This document shows positions 1-8,459 of a stretch of 21,889 bases of DNA, piece after piece. The position numbers and the translations under genes are program-made. The notes beneath the pieces are model-generated. The model did no database searches, had not been told where the DNA came from, and saw nothing but the letters and a program-made list of their open reading frames with translations. The DNA is taken from positions 1 through 21,889 of the forward strand of contig JAAZNO010000349.1 of assembly GCA_012798275.1 (NCBI GenBank). Direction: 5' to 3'. This DNA is from Chloroflexota bacterium (GTDB lineage: Bacteria; Chloroflexota; Anaerolineae; B4-G1; SLSP01). The number at the start of each line of letters is the position of its first letter. Within the stretch, counting starts at the first letter, position 1.

Positions 1-2225
1 CGCAAAATCCGCTCGGCGTTGAAGGGGAAGCGGTTGTACCAGACGCCCGTCGCCTCATGCACTGCCTGATGCATGGCCGCTGCCATTGGGATGAAGGGCA
101 TCTCCCCCATGCCGCGAGCGCCCCACGGACCGTTGGGTTCTGGATTCTCGAGGATGAGCGTCTCTAGCTGATCGGGAATATCGGCGATGGTGGGAATCAG
201 ATACGTGCTGAGCGAATCGGTGAGCGGCCGGCCGTCTTTCTCGATGAAGTGCTCCGTGGTGGTCCAGCCCAGCGCCTGGATGACCCCGCCCTCGATTTGC
301 CCTTGCACCAGCCGGGGATTGATCGCCTGTCCGACATCGTTGGCGCAGGCGACTTTGGCCACGTGCAACTCCCCCGTCTCCGTGTCAATGCTGAGGTCCA
401 CGCCGAGAGCGACGTAGCCATACGAGAAATTGGGATGTCCGTAGCCGGTCAGCGGATCAATGGGCGTAGTCTGCGGCGCGAGATAGGTGACTTCAGCCCT
501 GGCGGGACGTTCCTCCGCGCGCCATTTCTCCAGCGCCGCGGCCGCCGCCCCCCGGACTGCATTGCCGATCATAAACGTCATCCGCGAGGCGGAGCAGGAG
601 CCGGAGCTTTGGGTGATCGCGCTATCGGCGGCGGCCACCTCGACACGCTCGATGGGAACTCCCAACGCCTCCGCTGCCATCTGTCGGATCACCGTGCGCG
701 TTCCCTGTCCCACATCGGCGCTGGCGGCGAAGACGGTCGCGCTTTCGATCTCGGCATCGCCGCGCAATTCGATGGCGGCCCAGGCATTTTCCTGATAGCC
801 GAAGGAAAACCCCACGTTTTTGAACGCCAGGGCGATCCCCACCCCCCGCCGCCGGGTGGGTGGATCGCCGGGGCGCGGCTCGACCCGGGGAGCGCGCCAG
901 CCCTGCGGCGTGTGTTCCCAGCCCAGCGCTCGCGCCGCCGCGAGGAGGCTTTCCTCCAGCCCGCGCCCGTCATCGGGGAGCGGTTTGCCCCACGGCATCG
1001 GGTCGCCGTCATGGACGAGATTGCGCAGGCGGATTTCCACCGGATCGAGTCCCAGAGCCTCGGCTAGCTTGTTCATCTGCGATTCGGCGATGAAATTGCC
1101 CTGCGGCGCGCCGAAGCCCCGGAAAGCGCCGCCCGGCACGTTGTTGGTGTAGATTCCCAGCACCTCGGTCTTGACGTTCGGGATGCGGTAGGCGCCGTTG
1201 ACGGTGAGCAACAGATTGCCCAGGACCTTGTTGGTGGTGTACACGTAAGCGCCGGCGTCGGCGACGACCTGGGTCTCGGCGGCCAGAAGTCGCCCTTCGG
1301 CATCCGCCGCCCAGCGCGCGCGGGCAAAGACATGATGGCGTTTGTGATGTCCGATGATGGACTCGCGCCGCGTCCACACGATTTTGACGGGACGTTGCAA
1401 TTTCATCGCGGCCAGCGCGGCGACGATCTGCACGGAGAGGTCTTCTTTGCCCCCAAAAGCGCCGCCAATGGCAGGCAGAATGATCCGCACCTGCTCTTCA
1501 GGCAGCCCCAGCGCGTGCGCGATCTGACGGCGGTCCTCGTGAATCCATTGCGTGCTGGCGATGATAGTCACGCGCCCCGCTTCATCTATGTAAGCGAGCG
1601 CCGCTTCAGGCTGCAGGAAGGCGTGCTCCTGCCCCGGAATCTCGTAGTCCGATTCGACGATGACAGCGGCCTGATCCCAGGCGGCGTCTACATCGCCCCG
1701 CCGGATGCGATGCCGCGAGGCGAGGTTGCCCTCGAAGATCAGCTCGGGGTGGATGGGGGTGCCGGGGTAGGCGGGGTGCAGGATGGGCGCACCCGGTTCC
1801 AGCGCGGCGCGCGGATCGGTCACGGCCGGCAACTCCTCGAAGTCCACCTCGAGGAGATCGCGTCCCCTGGCCGCGGCTTCTTCGGTCTCCGCGACCACCG
1901 CCGCGATTTGATCGCCCACAAAACGAGCGATATCGGTGCCCTCTTTGGGATCGCCAGGGCCGCACAGCACCGGTTGATCGGGATATTGCAGGCCGTATTC
2001 GTTCACGGGCACATCCCGTGAGGTGAAGACCGCGACAACGCCGGGCACAGCCAGGGCCTTGCTGGCGTCCACGCCGAGCACCCGCGCGTGCGGGCGGCCG
2101 GCGAAGCGCAGTTTCATGTGCAGCTGGCCCTCCATGTTGAAATCGCCGGAATAGGGCGCCTGCCCCGTGACCTTGGCGAGGCCGTCAATGCGGGGATGCG
2201 CTTCACCAACGTAAGTTTTTTTCAT
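1..2225 (-). CDS. Xanthine dehydrogenase-family molybdopterin-binding subunit (3' end cut off by window)
   Basis: Manual translation from the ATG at 2225 stays open to the window edge, giving 741 residues without a stop. This is the catalytic subunit of a molybdenum hydroxylase, which binds molybdopterin cytosine dinucleotide and hydroxylates a purine or other N-heterocycle. Visible family motifs are GGAFGGKED at residues 254-262, NVPGGAFRGFGAPQ at 362-375, DVGQGTRT at 504-511, GSCSASRMTF at 542-551 and GARGMGEMPF at 702-711, where E708 aligns with the catalytic base glutamate. AGGAG lies 6 nt before the ATG. It follows the phosphorylase-like gene by 30 nt and is surely co-transcribed with it and the FAD/2Fe-2S subunit. 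Family members are usually about 750-800 residues, so only a short tail should be missing. The substrate cannot be read from the sequence: xanthine or hypoxanthine is suggested by the neighbour, but nicotinate- or aldehyde-type enzymes share the same motifs. Confidence 0.93.
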   Translation of the reverse strand, partial: MKKTYVGEAHPRIDGLAKVTGQAPYSGDFNMEGQLHMKLRFAGRPHARVLGVDASKALAVPGVVAVFTSRDVPVNEYGLQYPDQPVLCGPGDPKEGTDIARFVGDQIAAVVAETEEAAARGRDLLEVDFEELPAVTDPRAALEPGAPILHPAYPGTPIHPELIFEGNLASRHRIRRGDVDAAWDQAAVIVESDYEIPGQEHAFLQPEAALAYIDEAGRVTIIASTQWIHEDRRQIAHALGLPEEQVRIILPAIGGAFGGKEDLSVQIVAALAAMKLQRPVKIVWTRRESIIGHHKRHHVFARARWAADAEGRLLAAETQVVADAGAYVYTTNKVLGNLLLTVNGAYRIPNVKTEVLGIYTNNVPGGAFRGFGAPQGNFIAESQMNKLAEALGLDPVEIRLRNLVHDGDPMPWGKPLPDDGRGLEESLLAAARALGWEHTPQGWRAPRVEPRPGDPPTRRRGVGIALAFKNVGFSFGYQENAWAAIELRGDAEIESATVFAASADVGQGTRTVIRQMAAEALGVPIERVEVAAADSAITQSSGSCSASRMTFMIGNAVRGAAAAALEKWRAEERPARAEVTYLAPQTTPIDPLTGYGHPNFSYGYVALGVDLSIDTETGELHVAKVACANDVGQAINPRLVQGQIEGGVIQALGWTTTEHFIEKDGRPLTDSLSTYLIPTIADIPDQLETLILENPEPNGPWGARGMGEMPFIPMAAAMHQAVHEATGVWYNRFPFNAERIL

Positions 2226-2255
2226 CGTGTACTCCTGTGTAAGTCACCCGGTAGA

Positions 2256-3986
2256 TTATTTGTCGGCTCGGGGCAAGTCCGCCGTTTCCAGAGTGAAGAT
2301 GCGGCGCAGCACGGCCACCGTCGCCGCATACGTCGGATCCATGCCGTAGTACGAGAGATTCTGCGCGCCCAGGTTCTGTCCCTTGCTGATGGGCGTGTCC
2401 GAGGCGTAGTGCAGGATGCCGATCTCGAAGGGCGTGCGGTACAGATTGACCACTTCATCGGTGGGATAGCGGCGCGGGCGGATGAATTCGTAGACCGCCG
2501 AGAGATAGGGCCCGGCTTCCATTTCTGCGTCGGTGTAGCCGGCGTCGAGGAAGCCCTTCATGTAGGCTTCGGTCTGCAGGAAAGTCCCCCACACCGTCAG
2601 CGCGCGTTGATTGTCGAGCACGTCCCCGTAGACGGCATAGCACGCCACATCCGTGGCCGTGAAAACATTGTTGAAAAGATAGGTATTGTGCGAATGCTCG
2701 TCATAGACCACGTTGGGGATCAACACATCGCCGATGCGCGCGTTGAGCGTGGCGGCTTTGCCGATGACGTAGAGGCCGCGCAGGTCGCCCACGTTCGCCA
2801 CGATGCGCGAGAGCAAATGATAGGCGGCAAATCCCAACGGATAATCAATGTTGAGGATGACGGATTTGCTGTCCGCCAGGCGTTCCAGCGGCAAATCCCG
2901 CAGTCGCCGATCTACCACTTGCGGGTCGAGGCGCGCCAGCTCAATCACCTGCGCCTCGAGGTCGAAGGTCTGGCTGCTGGGGATGCGGGTGACGCCGTGA
3001 GCCGCTTCATATTCTTTGCGTTCCTGCGACAAGGCCGCGCCCTCTGGGGTCGCCAGGTACTTCTTGAGCACGTAGTAGAGGAAATTCGCCCAATTGCTGC
3101 GGACGACCCCCTGCTGGATGTGGTGCGCCTCTGTCTGCAGCTCGACGTCGCCGCAATGGGCGATGTAATCCATGAGCAGCTGCTCGTGCCGTTGGGCGAA
3201 ACCGGTGAGCATGTTGGTCAGGCTGTGCGTGTTGCTGGAGACGAAGTAGACGTCCCGGTCTTGCAGGTCAATGGGAGCGTTGTCGCTCACGTGCCACCAC
3301 CATCGCTGCGTCGCGCGTCGGTAATCCACATACGAACCGGCGAGAAGCCGCACGGCCATCCGTTTGCGGCGTGCGGCGATGTCCGCCAGGAATCCTGGCA
3401 GGTCGGCGCCCCAGACGCGCGTGAGCCGTTCCCACTCTTCGGCGGTGATGCCCAGCGCCTTCTGCAGCTCTTCGTTCAATGTGGTGTCGGCGGCTCTTGT
3501 TTCCGCCCAGGCGGCCACACGCCCCTGCAATCCCGCCTGCGTGATCAGCAGGTGAATCTTATTCCATTCGATCTGAAAGGCGACGAGGATGGGAATGAGG
3601 TCATCCACGTCGGAGATGCTGGCGATGAAGGCGGCGAGGGTCTCTTTGCCGTCGTAGAGCATCCGGCGCCGGCGCCCCGGCGCCGACACCGGCGTCCAGG
3701 AGCTGAAGTCGGCGAAGCCGCGGCGCCGAAAAACCTCCTCGGTCTGTCCCAACACGATCAACCGGGTGTCCCGAATGCATTGAGGGAGGCGCAGGCCGCT
3801 GTAGATGAAGGCGGACATATCCACCGCCATCTCCCTGGCTCCCTGGTGCAGGATGGAGTGCAGCGAGGTGTGCGTCTCTTCCAGCGTGCGGATTTGCACC
3901 TCCTCGGTAGTGCGGAGCAGGGAATAGTAGGTTCGCAGGTAGAGGTTGATGCGATCCGCGTCAACTGTCGGCACTGTGCGTTTCAT
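2256..3986 (-). CDS. 576-aa two-part protein with nucleoside-phosphorylase-like C-terminal domain, in a molybdenum hydroxylase operon
   Basis: I do not recognise a named family for the whole protein. Residues 1-370 are mostly charged and probably helical, with no signal peptide or membrane segment and a striking QRWWWHVSDNAP patch near 227-238. The C-terminal third looks like the purine nucleoside phosphorylase / AMP nucleosidase fold. GLYVIGKAATL at 404-414 matches the glycine-rich strand-turn, RIGDVLIP at 417-424 matches the 'GDvvi' strand, DAEMEAGPYL at 486-495 matches the ribose-binding 'DMEsa' motif, and HYASDTPISKG at 526-536 matches the 'SD' loop whose Asp acts on the base. AMP nucleosidase has a similar layout (unrelated N-terminal domain, catalytic C-terminal domain). 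The start overlaps the end of the upstream FAD/2Fe-2S gene by 26 nt, and the molybdopterin subunit follows after 30 nt, so it is embedded in that operon. Inferred role: releasing a purine base for oxidation. The function is unproven. Confidence 0.8.
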   Translation of the reverse strand: MKRTVPTVDADRINLYLRTYYSLLRTTEEVQIRTLEETHTSLHSILHQGAREMAVDMSAFIYSGLRLPQCIRDTRLIVLGQTEEVFRRRGFADFSSWTPVSAPGRRRRMLYDGKETLAAFIASISDVDDLIPILVAFQIEWNKIHLLITQAGLQGRVAAWAETRAADTTLNEELQKALGITAEEWERLTRVWGADLPGFLADIAARRKRMAVRLLAGSYVDYRRATQRWWWHVSDNAPIDLQDRDVYFVSSNTHSLTNMLTGFAQRHEQLLMDYIAHCGDVELQTEAHHIQQGVVRSNWANFLYYVLKKYLATPEGAALSQERKEYEAAHGVTRIPSSQTFDLEAQVIELARLDPQVVDRRLRDLPLERLADSKSVILNIDYPLGFAAYHLLSRIVANVGDLRGLYVIGKAATLNARIGDVLIPNVVYDEHSHNTYLFNNVFTATDVACYAVYGDVLDNQRALTVWGTFLQTEAYMKGFLDAGYTDAEMEAGPYLSAVYEFIRPRRYPTDEVVNLYRTPFEIGILHYASDTPISKGQNLGAQNLSYYGMDPTYAATVAVLRRIFTLETADLPRADK

Positions 3987-5436
3987 CGCTGGCGTCTGCT
4001 CGCTTCTCGCTTAGTTGCCGGCTGGCGTTTTCCACGGCGGTGATGATCTTGTAGTAGCCCGTGCAGCGGCAGAGATTGCCACTGAGGGCGGCGACAATTT
4101 GCTCCCGGCTGGGATGCGGACGTTCTTCCAATAGCTTCGCGGCGCTCATCACGAAGCCCGGCGTGCAATAGCCGCACTGGACGGCGTCTTCCTCCACAAA
4201 AGCCTCCTGGACGGGATGCCGGGACTCGCCTTTGGAGAGCCCCTCGATGGTGACGATGTTGGTCCCGTGCGCTCTCGGCGCGGGGGTAAGACACGCCAGC
4301 ACGGCGACGCCGTCCATCCAGACGGTGCAGGCGCCGCATTCGCCCTCCTCGCAGCCGACTTTGGTGCCCGTGAGTCCCAGGTCATCGCGCAGGAGATGCA
4401 GCAGGGTGGTGCCGTTGGCGCCGCGCACGGCGACATTCTCACCGTTGACGGTGAACTGGATGGGCTCCTCGCCCTCGCTGTGATGGGCGATCGTGGGGCC
4501 GGCCAGTCGCGGACGGCAGCGGGATTTGCCCCACAACAGCGGCATCGTTTCGGGTTGGGGCAGGTCGAGTCGCGGTTCATGGCGCGCCAGGGCCTGCAGG
4601 CCCCGCCGGACCAGCGCGGCCACCTCTTCCTTGCGGAACCAGGCGGAGCCGCGCACGTCATCAATGGGCCGTGCGGCTTGCGCTGCCAGCTCCGCCGCCT
4701 GGGCGATGTGCGCTTCATCCAGCGGCTGTCCGCGCAGTGCTGCTTCGGCTTCAGGCGCGCGGATGATGGTGGGGGCGACGCTCCCCAGCGCCAGGCGCGC
4801 TTCGCTCACCCGTTCTCCCTCGAGGCCGAGCACGATGGCGACATTCGTGACGGCAATGGCAAGGACGCGCCGCAGTCCCAGCTTGAGATAAATCCCTTGA
4901 TACGACTCTTTGAGGGGCTTAAAGCTGATCCCTACGAGCAGCTCTTCGGGTTCCATGATGGTACGCCGCACGCCGGTGTAGAAATCGGCGAGGGGGACCT
5001 GCCGTTCGCCGTGCGCACTTCGCAGGGTGACATGGGCGTCGAGGGCACGGAGCGCGGTGATGGTATCGTTGGCCGGCGAGGCGGTGACCAGATTCCCGGC
5101 GAGGGTGCCCCGGTTGCGGAGCGCCGGCGCGCCGACCCCCCAACAGGCCTGGGCCAGCGGCAGGGCGTGCTCCTGGAGCAGTGGCGAGGCGGCTGCCTGC
5201 GCGTGCGTCACCATCGGTCCCAGATGGATGAGGCCGTCATCCCGCAGGCGGAGCTCGTCCAATCCGCCAATGCGGGTGATGTCAATGAGCACGGCAGGCG
5301 TGCGCGTCTGATGCTCGATCTCGATGAGCAAATCGGTGCCGCCGGCGACGATGCGCGCGCGCTCCCCATACTCGGCGAGCAGGCGCACCGCTTCTTCGAC
5401 GCTGGTGGCGGTGTAATATGCTTCCCAGAGGCCCAT
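3961..5436 (-). CDS. Fused FAD-binding and [2Fe-2S] subunit of a xanthine dehydrogenase-family enzyme
   Basis: This 491-residue electron-transfer subunit passes electrons from the molybdenum centre through two [2Fe-2S] clusters to FAD. Residues 1-290 are the FAD domain: VAGGTDLLIE at 30-39 and RNRGTLAGNL at 107-116 are the two diphosphate-binding signatures. Residues 325-475 hold both clusters, with plant-ferredoxin-type ligands C362, C367, C370 and C382, then C421, C424, C456 and C458 in the CGYC and CRC pairs. All eight cysteines are present. The order FAD then 2Fe-2S is the reverse of the usual fused arrangement (2Fe-2S first, as in XdhA and eukaryotic XDH), so this looks like an in-frame fusion of a CoxM-type and a CoxS-type gene. 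AAGGAG stands 7 nt before the ATG. The next gene starts inside its last codons, implying translational coupling. It is the first gene of the three-gene cluster; the glycosyltransferase lies 65 nt upstream. Confidence 0.93.
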   Translation of the reverse strand: MGLWEAYYTATSVEEAVRLLAEYGERARIVAGGTDLLIEIEHQTRTPAVLIDITRIGGLDELRLRDDGLIHLGPMVTHAQAAASPLLQEHALPLAQACWGVGAPALRNRGTLAGNLVTASPANDTITALRALDAHVTLRSAHGERQVPLADFYTGVRRTIMEPEELLVGISFKPLKESYQGIYLKLGLRRVLAIAVTNVAIVLGLEGERVSEARLALGSVAPTIIRAPEAEAALRGQPLDEAHIAQAAELAAQAARPIDDVRGSAWFRKEEVAALVRRGLQALARHEPRLDLPQPETMPLLWGKSRCRPRLAGPTIAHHSEGEEPIQFTVNGENVAVRGANGTTLLHLLRDDLGLTGTKVGCEEGECGACTVWMDGVAVLACLTPAPRAHGTNIVTIEGLSKGESRHPVQEAFVEEDAVQCGYCTPGFVMSAAKLLEERPHPSREQIVAALSGNLCRCTGYYKIITAVENASRQLSEKRADASDETHSADS

Positions 5437-5501
5437 GTGATGCTCCTTGTGATAAAGCTCATTGTTGAAAACAGACTTTCCAGGGAAAGCAGCTGCGGCA
5501 C

Positions 5502-6437
5502 TTATTCCTGGCGTTTGATTTCGCGGATGATGTATAGCGGACGGCGCCGGACTTCATCGTAGATGCGTCCGAGGTACTCGCCCAAGATGCCCATGACCAG
5601 GAGCTGCACGCCGCCCATGAAGAGGACGAGGCTGGCGGTGAGTCCTTGTCCGGCGAGGGGCATGCTGCCGTTGAGCCGCAGGATGAGTAATACCAGCGCC
5701 ATGATCAGCCCGGCGACCGTGGCCAGCGCGCCGCACCACAGGGCCAGCTTCAGGGGGAGGAAGGAGAAGCCCGTGATGGCGTCCAGCGCCAGCCGAAACA
5801 TCTTGCGGAAGGGATACTTGCTCTCCCCCGCTTTGCGCGCTAACCGGCGATAGGGCACGCCGATCTGCCGGAAGCCGACCCACGACACCATCGCGCGCAC
5901 GAAGCGGTGCCCCTCGTGCATCTCCCGCATCACTTCCACCACCTTGCGGTCCAGCAGGCGGAAATCGCCCGCTTCCATGGGGATGACGACATCCGTGAGC
6001 GCCTGGATGAGCCGGTAGAAGAGGTCGGCGGTGAAGAGCTTGAACCACGTCTCCCCCTCGCGTTCAGCGCGCACGCCGTAGACGACCTCGTATCCCTCGC
6101 GCCATTTGGCGATAAATTCGGGGATGACCTCCGGCGGATCTTGCAGGTCGGAATCAATGACGGTCACGGCGTCCCCGCGGGCGTAATCCGACCCGGCGGT
6201 GATGGCCAGCTGGTGCCCAAAATTGCGGGAGAAATGGAGGACGACGACATGTTCGGGGTCTTGGGCGTAAAGTTGATCCAGCAGCTGCGGGGAGCGGTCG
6301 CGGCTGCCATCGTTGACGAGCACGAGCTCCCACGGCTCGCCTATCCCTTCCATCACATTGCGGACGCGCTGGTAGAATTCCTCGATCAGCGCTTCTTCAT
6401 TAAACACTGGGGCTACAACTGAGAACCGTGGATTCAT
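5502..6437 (-). CDS. GtrB/DPM-type family 2 glycosyltransferase with two C-terminal membrane helices
   Basis: A polyprenyl-phosphate sugar transferase of the GtrB/YkcC/dolichol-phosphate-mannose-synthase group, which moves a nucleotide sugar onto a lipid carrier at the cytoplasmic face of the membrane. Of 311 residues, 1-225 form the GT-A domain: VVAPVFNEE at 7-15, LVNDGSRDRS at 40-49 and the metal-binding DSDLQDPPE at 95-103, followed by AGDFRLLDRKV at 156-166, typical of this subgroup. Hydrophobic helices lie at about 231-254 and 266-288, then a basic tail EVRRRPLYIIRE. The ATG at 6437 is preferred because GAGGG precedes it by 6 nt. An in-frame ATG at 6467 would add ten residues (MTVTRTRGNN) but has no ribosome site and lies only about 8 nt from the predicted transcription start. 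It may be co-transcribed with the oxidase cluster downstream. The sugar and final acceptor are unknown. Confidence 0.9.
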   Translation of the reverse strand: MNPRFSVVAPVFNEEALIEEFYQRVRNVMEGIGEPWELVLVNDGSRDRSPQLLDQLYAQDPEHVVVLHFSRNFGHQLAITAGSDYARGDAVTVIDSDLQDPPEVIPEFIAKWREGYEVVYGVRAEREGETWFKLFTADLFYRLIQALTDVVIPMEAGDFRLLDRKVVEVMREMHEGHRFVRAMVSWVGFRQIGVPYRRLARKAGESKYPFRKMFRLALDAITGFSFLPLKLALWCGALATVAGLIMALVLLILRLNGSMPLAGQGLTASLVLFMGGVQLLVMGILGEYLGRIYDEVRRRPLYIIREIKRQE

Positions 6438-6481
6438 GTTATTCCCTCGTGTGCGAGTTACTGTCATACGCCAGTGTTTTC

Positions 6482-6509
6482 AGTATACTCACTCTTGGAA
6501 GTCTGACAA
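6482..6509 (-). promoter_or_regulatory. Sigma-70-type promoter for the glycosyltransferase
   Basis: On the minus strand TTGTCA (6509-6504) and TATACT (6487-6482) are separated by 16 nt. Each hexamer matches the housekeeping consensus at 5 of 6 positions. The predicted transcript starts near 6475, leaving a leader of about 38 nt before the ATG at 6437. The same pair of hexamers with the same spacing stands before the dehydrogenase gene at 9502-9529. Confidence 0.65.
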
Positions 6510-6573
6510 GTGTGCGCGTTCTGCGCGGGGTCACGGCTTGGCGCCGACCCCAACGCGCTGTTCCTCGATCCCG

Positions 6574-6870
6574 TCGCCGAAGCACTCGCAAGGTCCCATC
6601 ACGGTCACCGTCACGGTGGAAGCCACGTCTGTGCTGCTCGAAGTGCGCGATGGAGGGCCTGGCATCGCGCCGGAGCTGCTGCCGCACGTCTTCGACCGCT
6701 TTTACCGGGACGCGGCTACGGAGGCTGCGGGATTCGGGTTGGGACTGCCGATCGCCAAAGCCCTGGTCGAAGGGCTGCATGGCGTCATCACCATCGAGAG
6801 CTGGCCGGAGGAGGGCAGCGCGGTGCGGGTCCGTCTGCCGCGGCTGGAGTCCCCCGCTGCCGACGGTTAA
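6574..6870 (+). pseudogene. Histidine kinase ATPase-domain remnant
   Basis: The frame ending in TAA at 6868-6870 encodes the C-terminal part of a HATPase_c domain: SPKHSQGPITVTV (end of an N-box region), LEVRDGGPGIAPE (G1 box), HVFDRFYRD (F box) and GFGLGLPIAKALVEG (G2 box), then the closing strand SWPEEGSAVRVRLPRLE. There is no dimerisation/phosphoacceptor helix, no sensor domain and no intact N-box asparagine. Upstream of about 6574 the same frame turns to nonsense and runs into the divergent glycosyltransferase promoter. An ATG at 6436 keeps the frame open but has no credible ribosome site. This is best read as the 3' relic of a two-component sensor kinase whose front was deleted; no response regulator is nearby. 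Confidence 0.75.
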
Positions 6871-6903
6871 AAAATCCGGCGCAGCTGCGTCGCTGCGCCG
6901 GAT
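6869..6903 (-). terminator. Intrinsic terminator of the recX-rny operon
   Basis: A perfect 12-bp stem (6874-6885 with 6892-6903) closes a 6-nt loop. On the minus strand it is followed directly by a run of six T residues (A tract at 6869-6874 on the plus strand). It sits 22 nt after the rny stop codon, where a rho-independent terminator should be, and abuts the end of the kinase remnant on the other strand. Confidence 0.9.
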
Positions 6904-6924
6904 GGACGTTCGGGAAGCCCGTGC

Positions 6925-8454
6925 TTACTTGGCGTATTCTACCGAGCGCGTCTCGCGGATCACCGTCACCTTGATCTGCCCCGGATATTGCAGCGTGTCC
7001 TCGATCTTGCGGGCGACCTCGCGGGAAAGCCGCAGGGCATCCAGGTCATCAATCTCGCCGGGCTTGACGATGATGCGCACCTCGCGCCCGGCCTGGATCG
7101 CGTAGGATTCCTCGACGCCGTTGAAGGAGTGGGCGATTTCCTCCAGCGTGCGGATGCGCTTGATGTAGTGCTCCAGGCTTTCGCGCCGCGCCCCGGGGCG
7201 TGCGCCAGAGATGGCATCGGCCGCTTCGACGATCACCGCCTCCAGGGACGTCTGATCCACTTCGTGATGGTGCCCCTCAATGCAGTTGACCACCGTCTCG
7301 GGCACGCCGTACCGCCGGGCGATTTCGGCCCCGATGGCCGCGTGGGTGCCCTCGACCTCAAAATCCACGGCCTTTCCCAGGTCGTGCAGCAGCCCTCCCA
7401 TGCGGGAGATTTTCTCGTCAGCGCCGAGCTCTGCCGCCAACAGGCTGGCGAGCTTGGCAACCTCGATCGAATGTGCCAGCTGATTCTGGCCGTAGCTGGT
7501 GCGGAAGTAGAGCTGTCCCAACAGTTTGACGATTTCAGGATGCAGGCCCGGCACTTCCGCCTCATAGACGGCGCGCTCGCCCTGTTCGCGGATCGTGTCC
7601 GCCACTTCCTTGCGGGATTTCGCCAGCAATTGCTCGATGCGCGCCGGGTGGATGCGTCCATCGGCGACGAGCTTGTGCATCGTTCGCGCCGCCACCTCGC
7701 GCCGGATGGGGTCGAAGGACGAGATGGTGATCACCTCAGGGCTGTCATCCACAATCACATCCACGCCGGCTTTTTGCTCGAAGACGCGGATGTTGCGTCC
7801 GCCGCGCCCGATGATGCGGCCTTTGAGTTCGTCGGAGGGGATTTCGATGGTCTTGGTGGTCAGTTCCGCCACCTGCTCGCCGGCGATGCGCTGCACTGCC
7901 GTGGTGATGATCTGTCGCGCCCGCCGCTCGGCCTCTTCCTGAGCGTAGAACTCCTCTTCGCGGATCACCCGCGCCATGTCCTGCCGGGTCTCCTGCGCTA
8001 CCTGCTCCAGCAGAATGTTGCGCGCTTCTTCAGTAGAAAGATTGGCGACCCGCTCCAATTCTTCCCGACGTTGGGTCTCCAGTTTTTCCAACTCGTTCCA
8101 GCGCTTGTCAACGGTGCTCTGCCGTTTGTTCAGCGCCTGCTCTTTGCGGTCCATCTGTTCCTGGCGCTGGTCCAGCTGTTCCCGCCGGCGTTGCAGGCGT
8201 TCTTCTTCCTGTCGCAACTGCGTGCGGCGCGTCTCGAGCTCCTTGTCGGCCTCCTCTCGCAGGCGGTAGCTCTCGTCGCGTGCGGCGAGCACGATTTCGC
8301 GCGCTTGCTTCTCGGATTCCTCCAAGAGCCGCTTGCGCATGCCCTCCAGATTCCCCATTTGCTGTTGATATTGCTGTTGGCGGAAGAAGTAGCCGACCGC
8401 TCCGCCAATAGCCAATCCCAGCAGTGCTGCGATGACTGCGTAGATCCATTCCAT
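6925..8454 (-). CDS. rny: Ribonuclease Y
   Basis: This membrane-tethered endoribonuclease starts decay of many mRNAs in bacteria lacking RNase E. The 509-residue product has the full family layout: one N-terminal transmembrane helix at about 2-23, a long charged coiled coil at about 27-195 (rich in Q, E and R), a KH RNA-binding domain with GRIIGRGGRNI at 212-222, and an HD metal-dependent hydrolase domain with the HD pair at H357-D358 (GGLLHDLGKAVD), then a C-terminal domain. Length is near the usual 510-520. A GTG at 8463 overlaps the recX stop codon, but the AGGAG at 8466-8462 is better spaced (8 nt) for the ATG at 8454, so that start is chosen. It is coupled to recX upstream and ends before a strong terminator. 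Confidence 0.97.
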   Translation of the reverse strand: MEWIYAVIAALLGLAIGGAVGYFFRQQQYQQQMGNLEGMRKRLLEESEKQAREIVLAARDESYRLREEADKELETRRTQLRQEEERLQRRREQLDQRQEQMDRKEQALNKRQSTVDKRWNELEKLETQRREELERVANLSTEEARNILLEQVAQETRQDMARVIREEEFYAQEEAERRARQIITTAVQRIAGEQVAELTTKTIEIPSDELKGRIIGRGGRNIRVFEQKAGVDVIVDDSPEVITISSFDPIRREVAARTMHKLVADGRIHPARIEQLLAKSRKEVADTIREQGERAVYEAEVPGLHPEIVKLLGQLYFRTSYGQNQLAHSIEVAKLASLLAAELGADEKISRMGGLLHDLGKAVDFEVEGTHAAIGAEIARRYGVPETVVNCIEGHHHEVDQTSLEAVIVEAADAISGARPGARRESLEHYIKRIRTLEEIAHSFNGVEESYAIQAGREVRIIVKPGEIDDLDALRLSREVARKIEDTLQYPGQIKVTVIRETRSVEYAK

Positions 8455-8459
8455 GTATT

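Noticed and set aside
2088..4043. A 651-codon open frame on the plus strand opposite the oxidase operon
   Set aside because: It lies antisense to two genes with clear motifs and ribosome sites, has no recognisable domain, and is typical of stop-poor antisense frames in GC-rich DNA.
5476..5489. CTTTCC/GGAAAG inverted repeat between the glycosyltransferase and the oxidase operon as a terminator
   Set aside because: Only a 6-bp stem with a 2-nt loop, which cannot form a stable hairpin as drawn; too weak to call.
4216..5562. A 448-codon plus-strand frame opposite the FAD/2Fe-2S gene
   Set aside because: Antisense to a gene with all eight cluster cysteines; no independent support.
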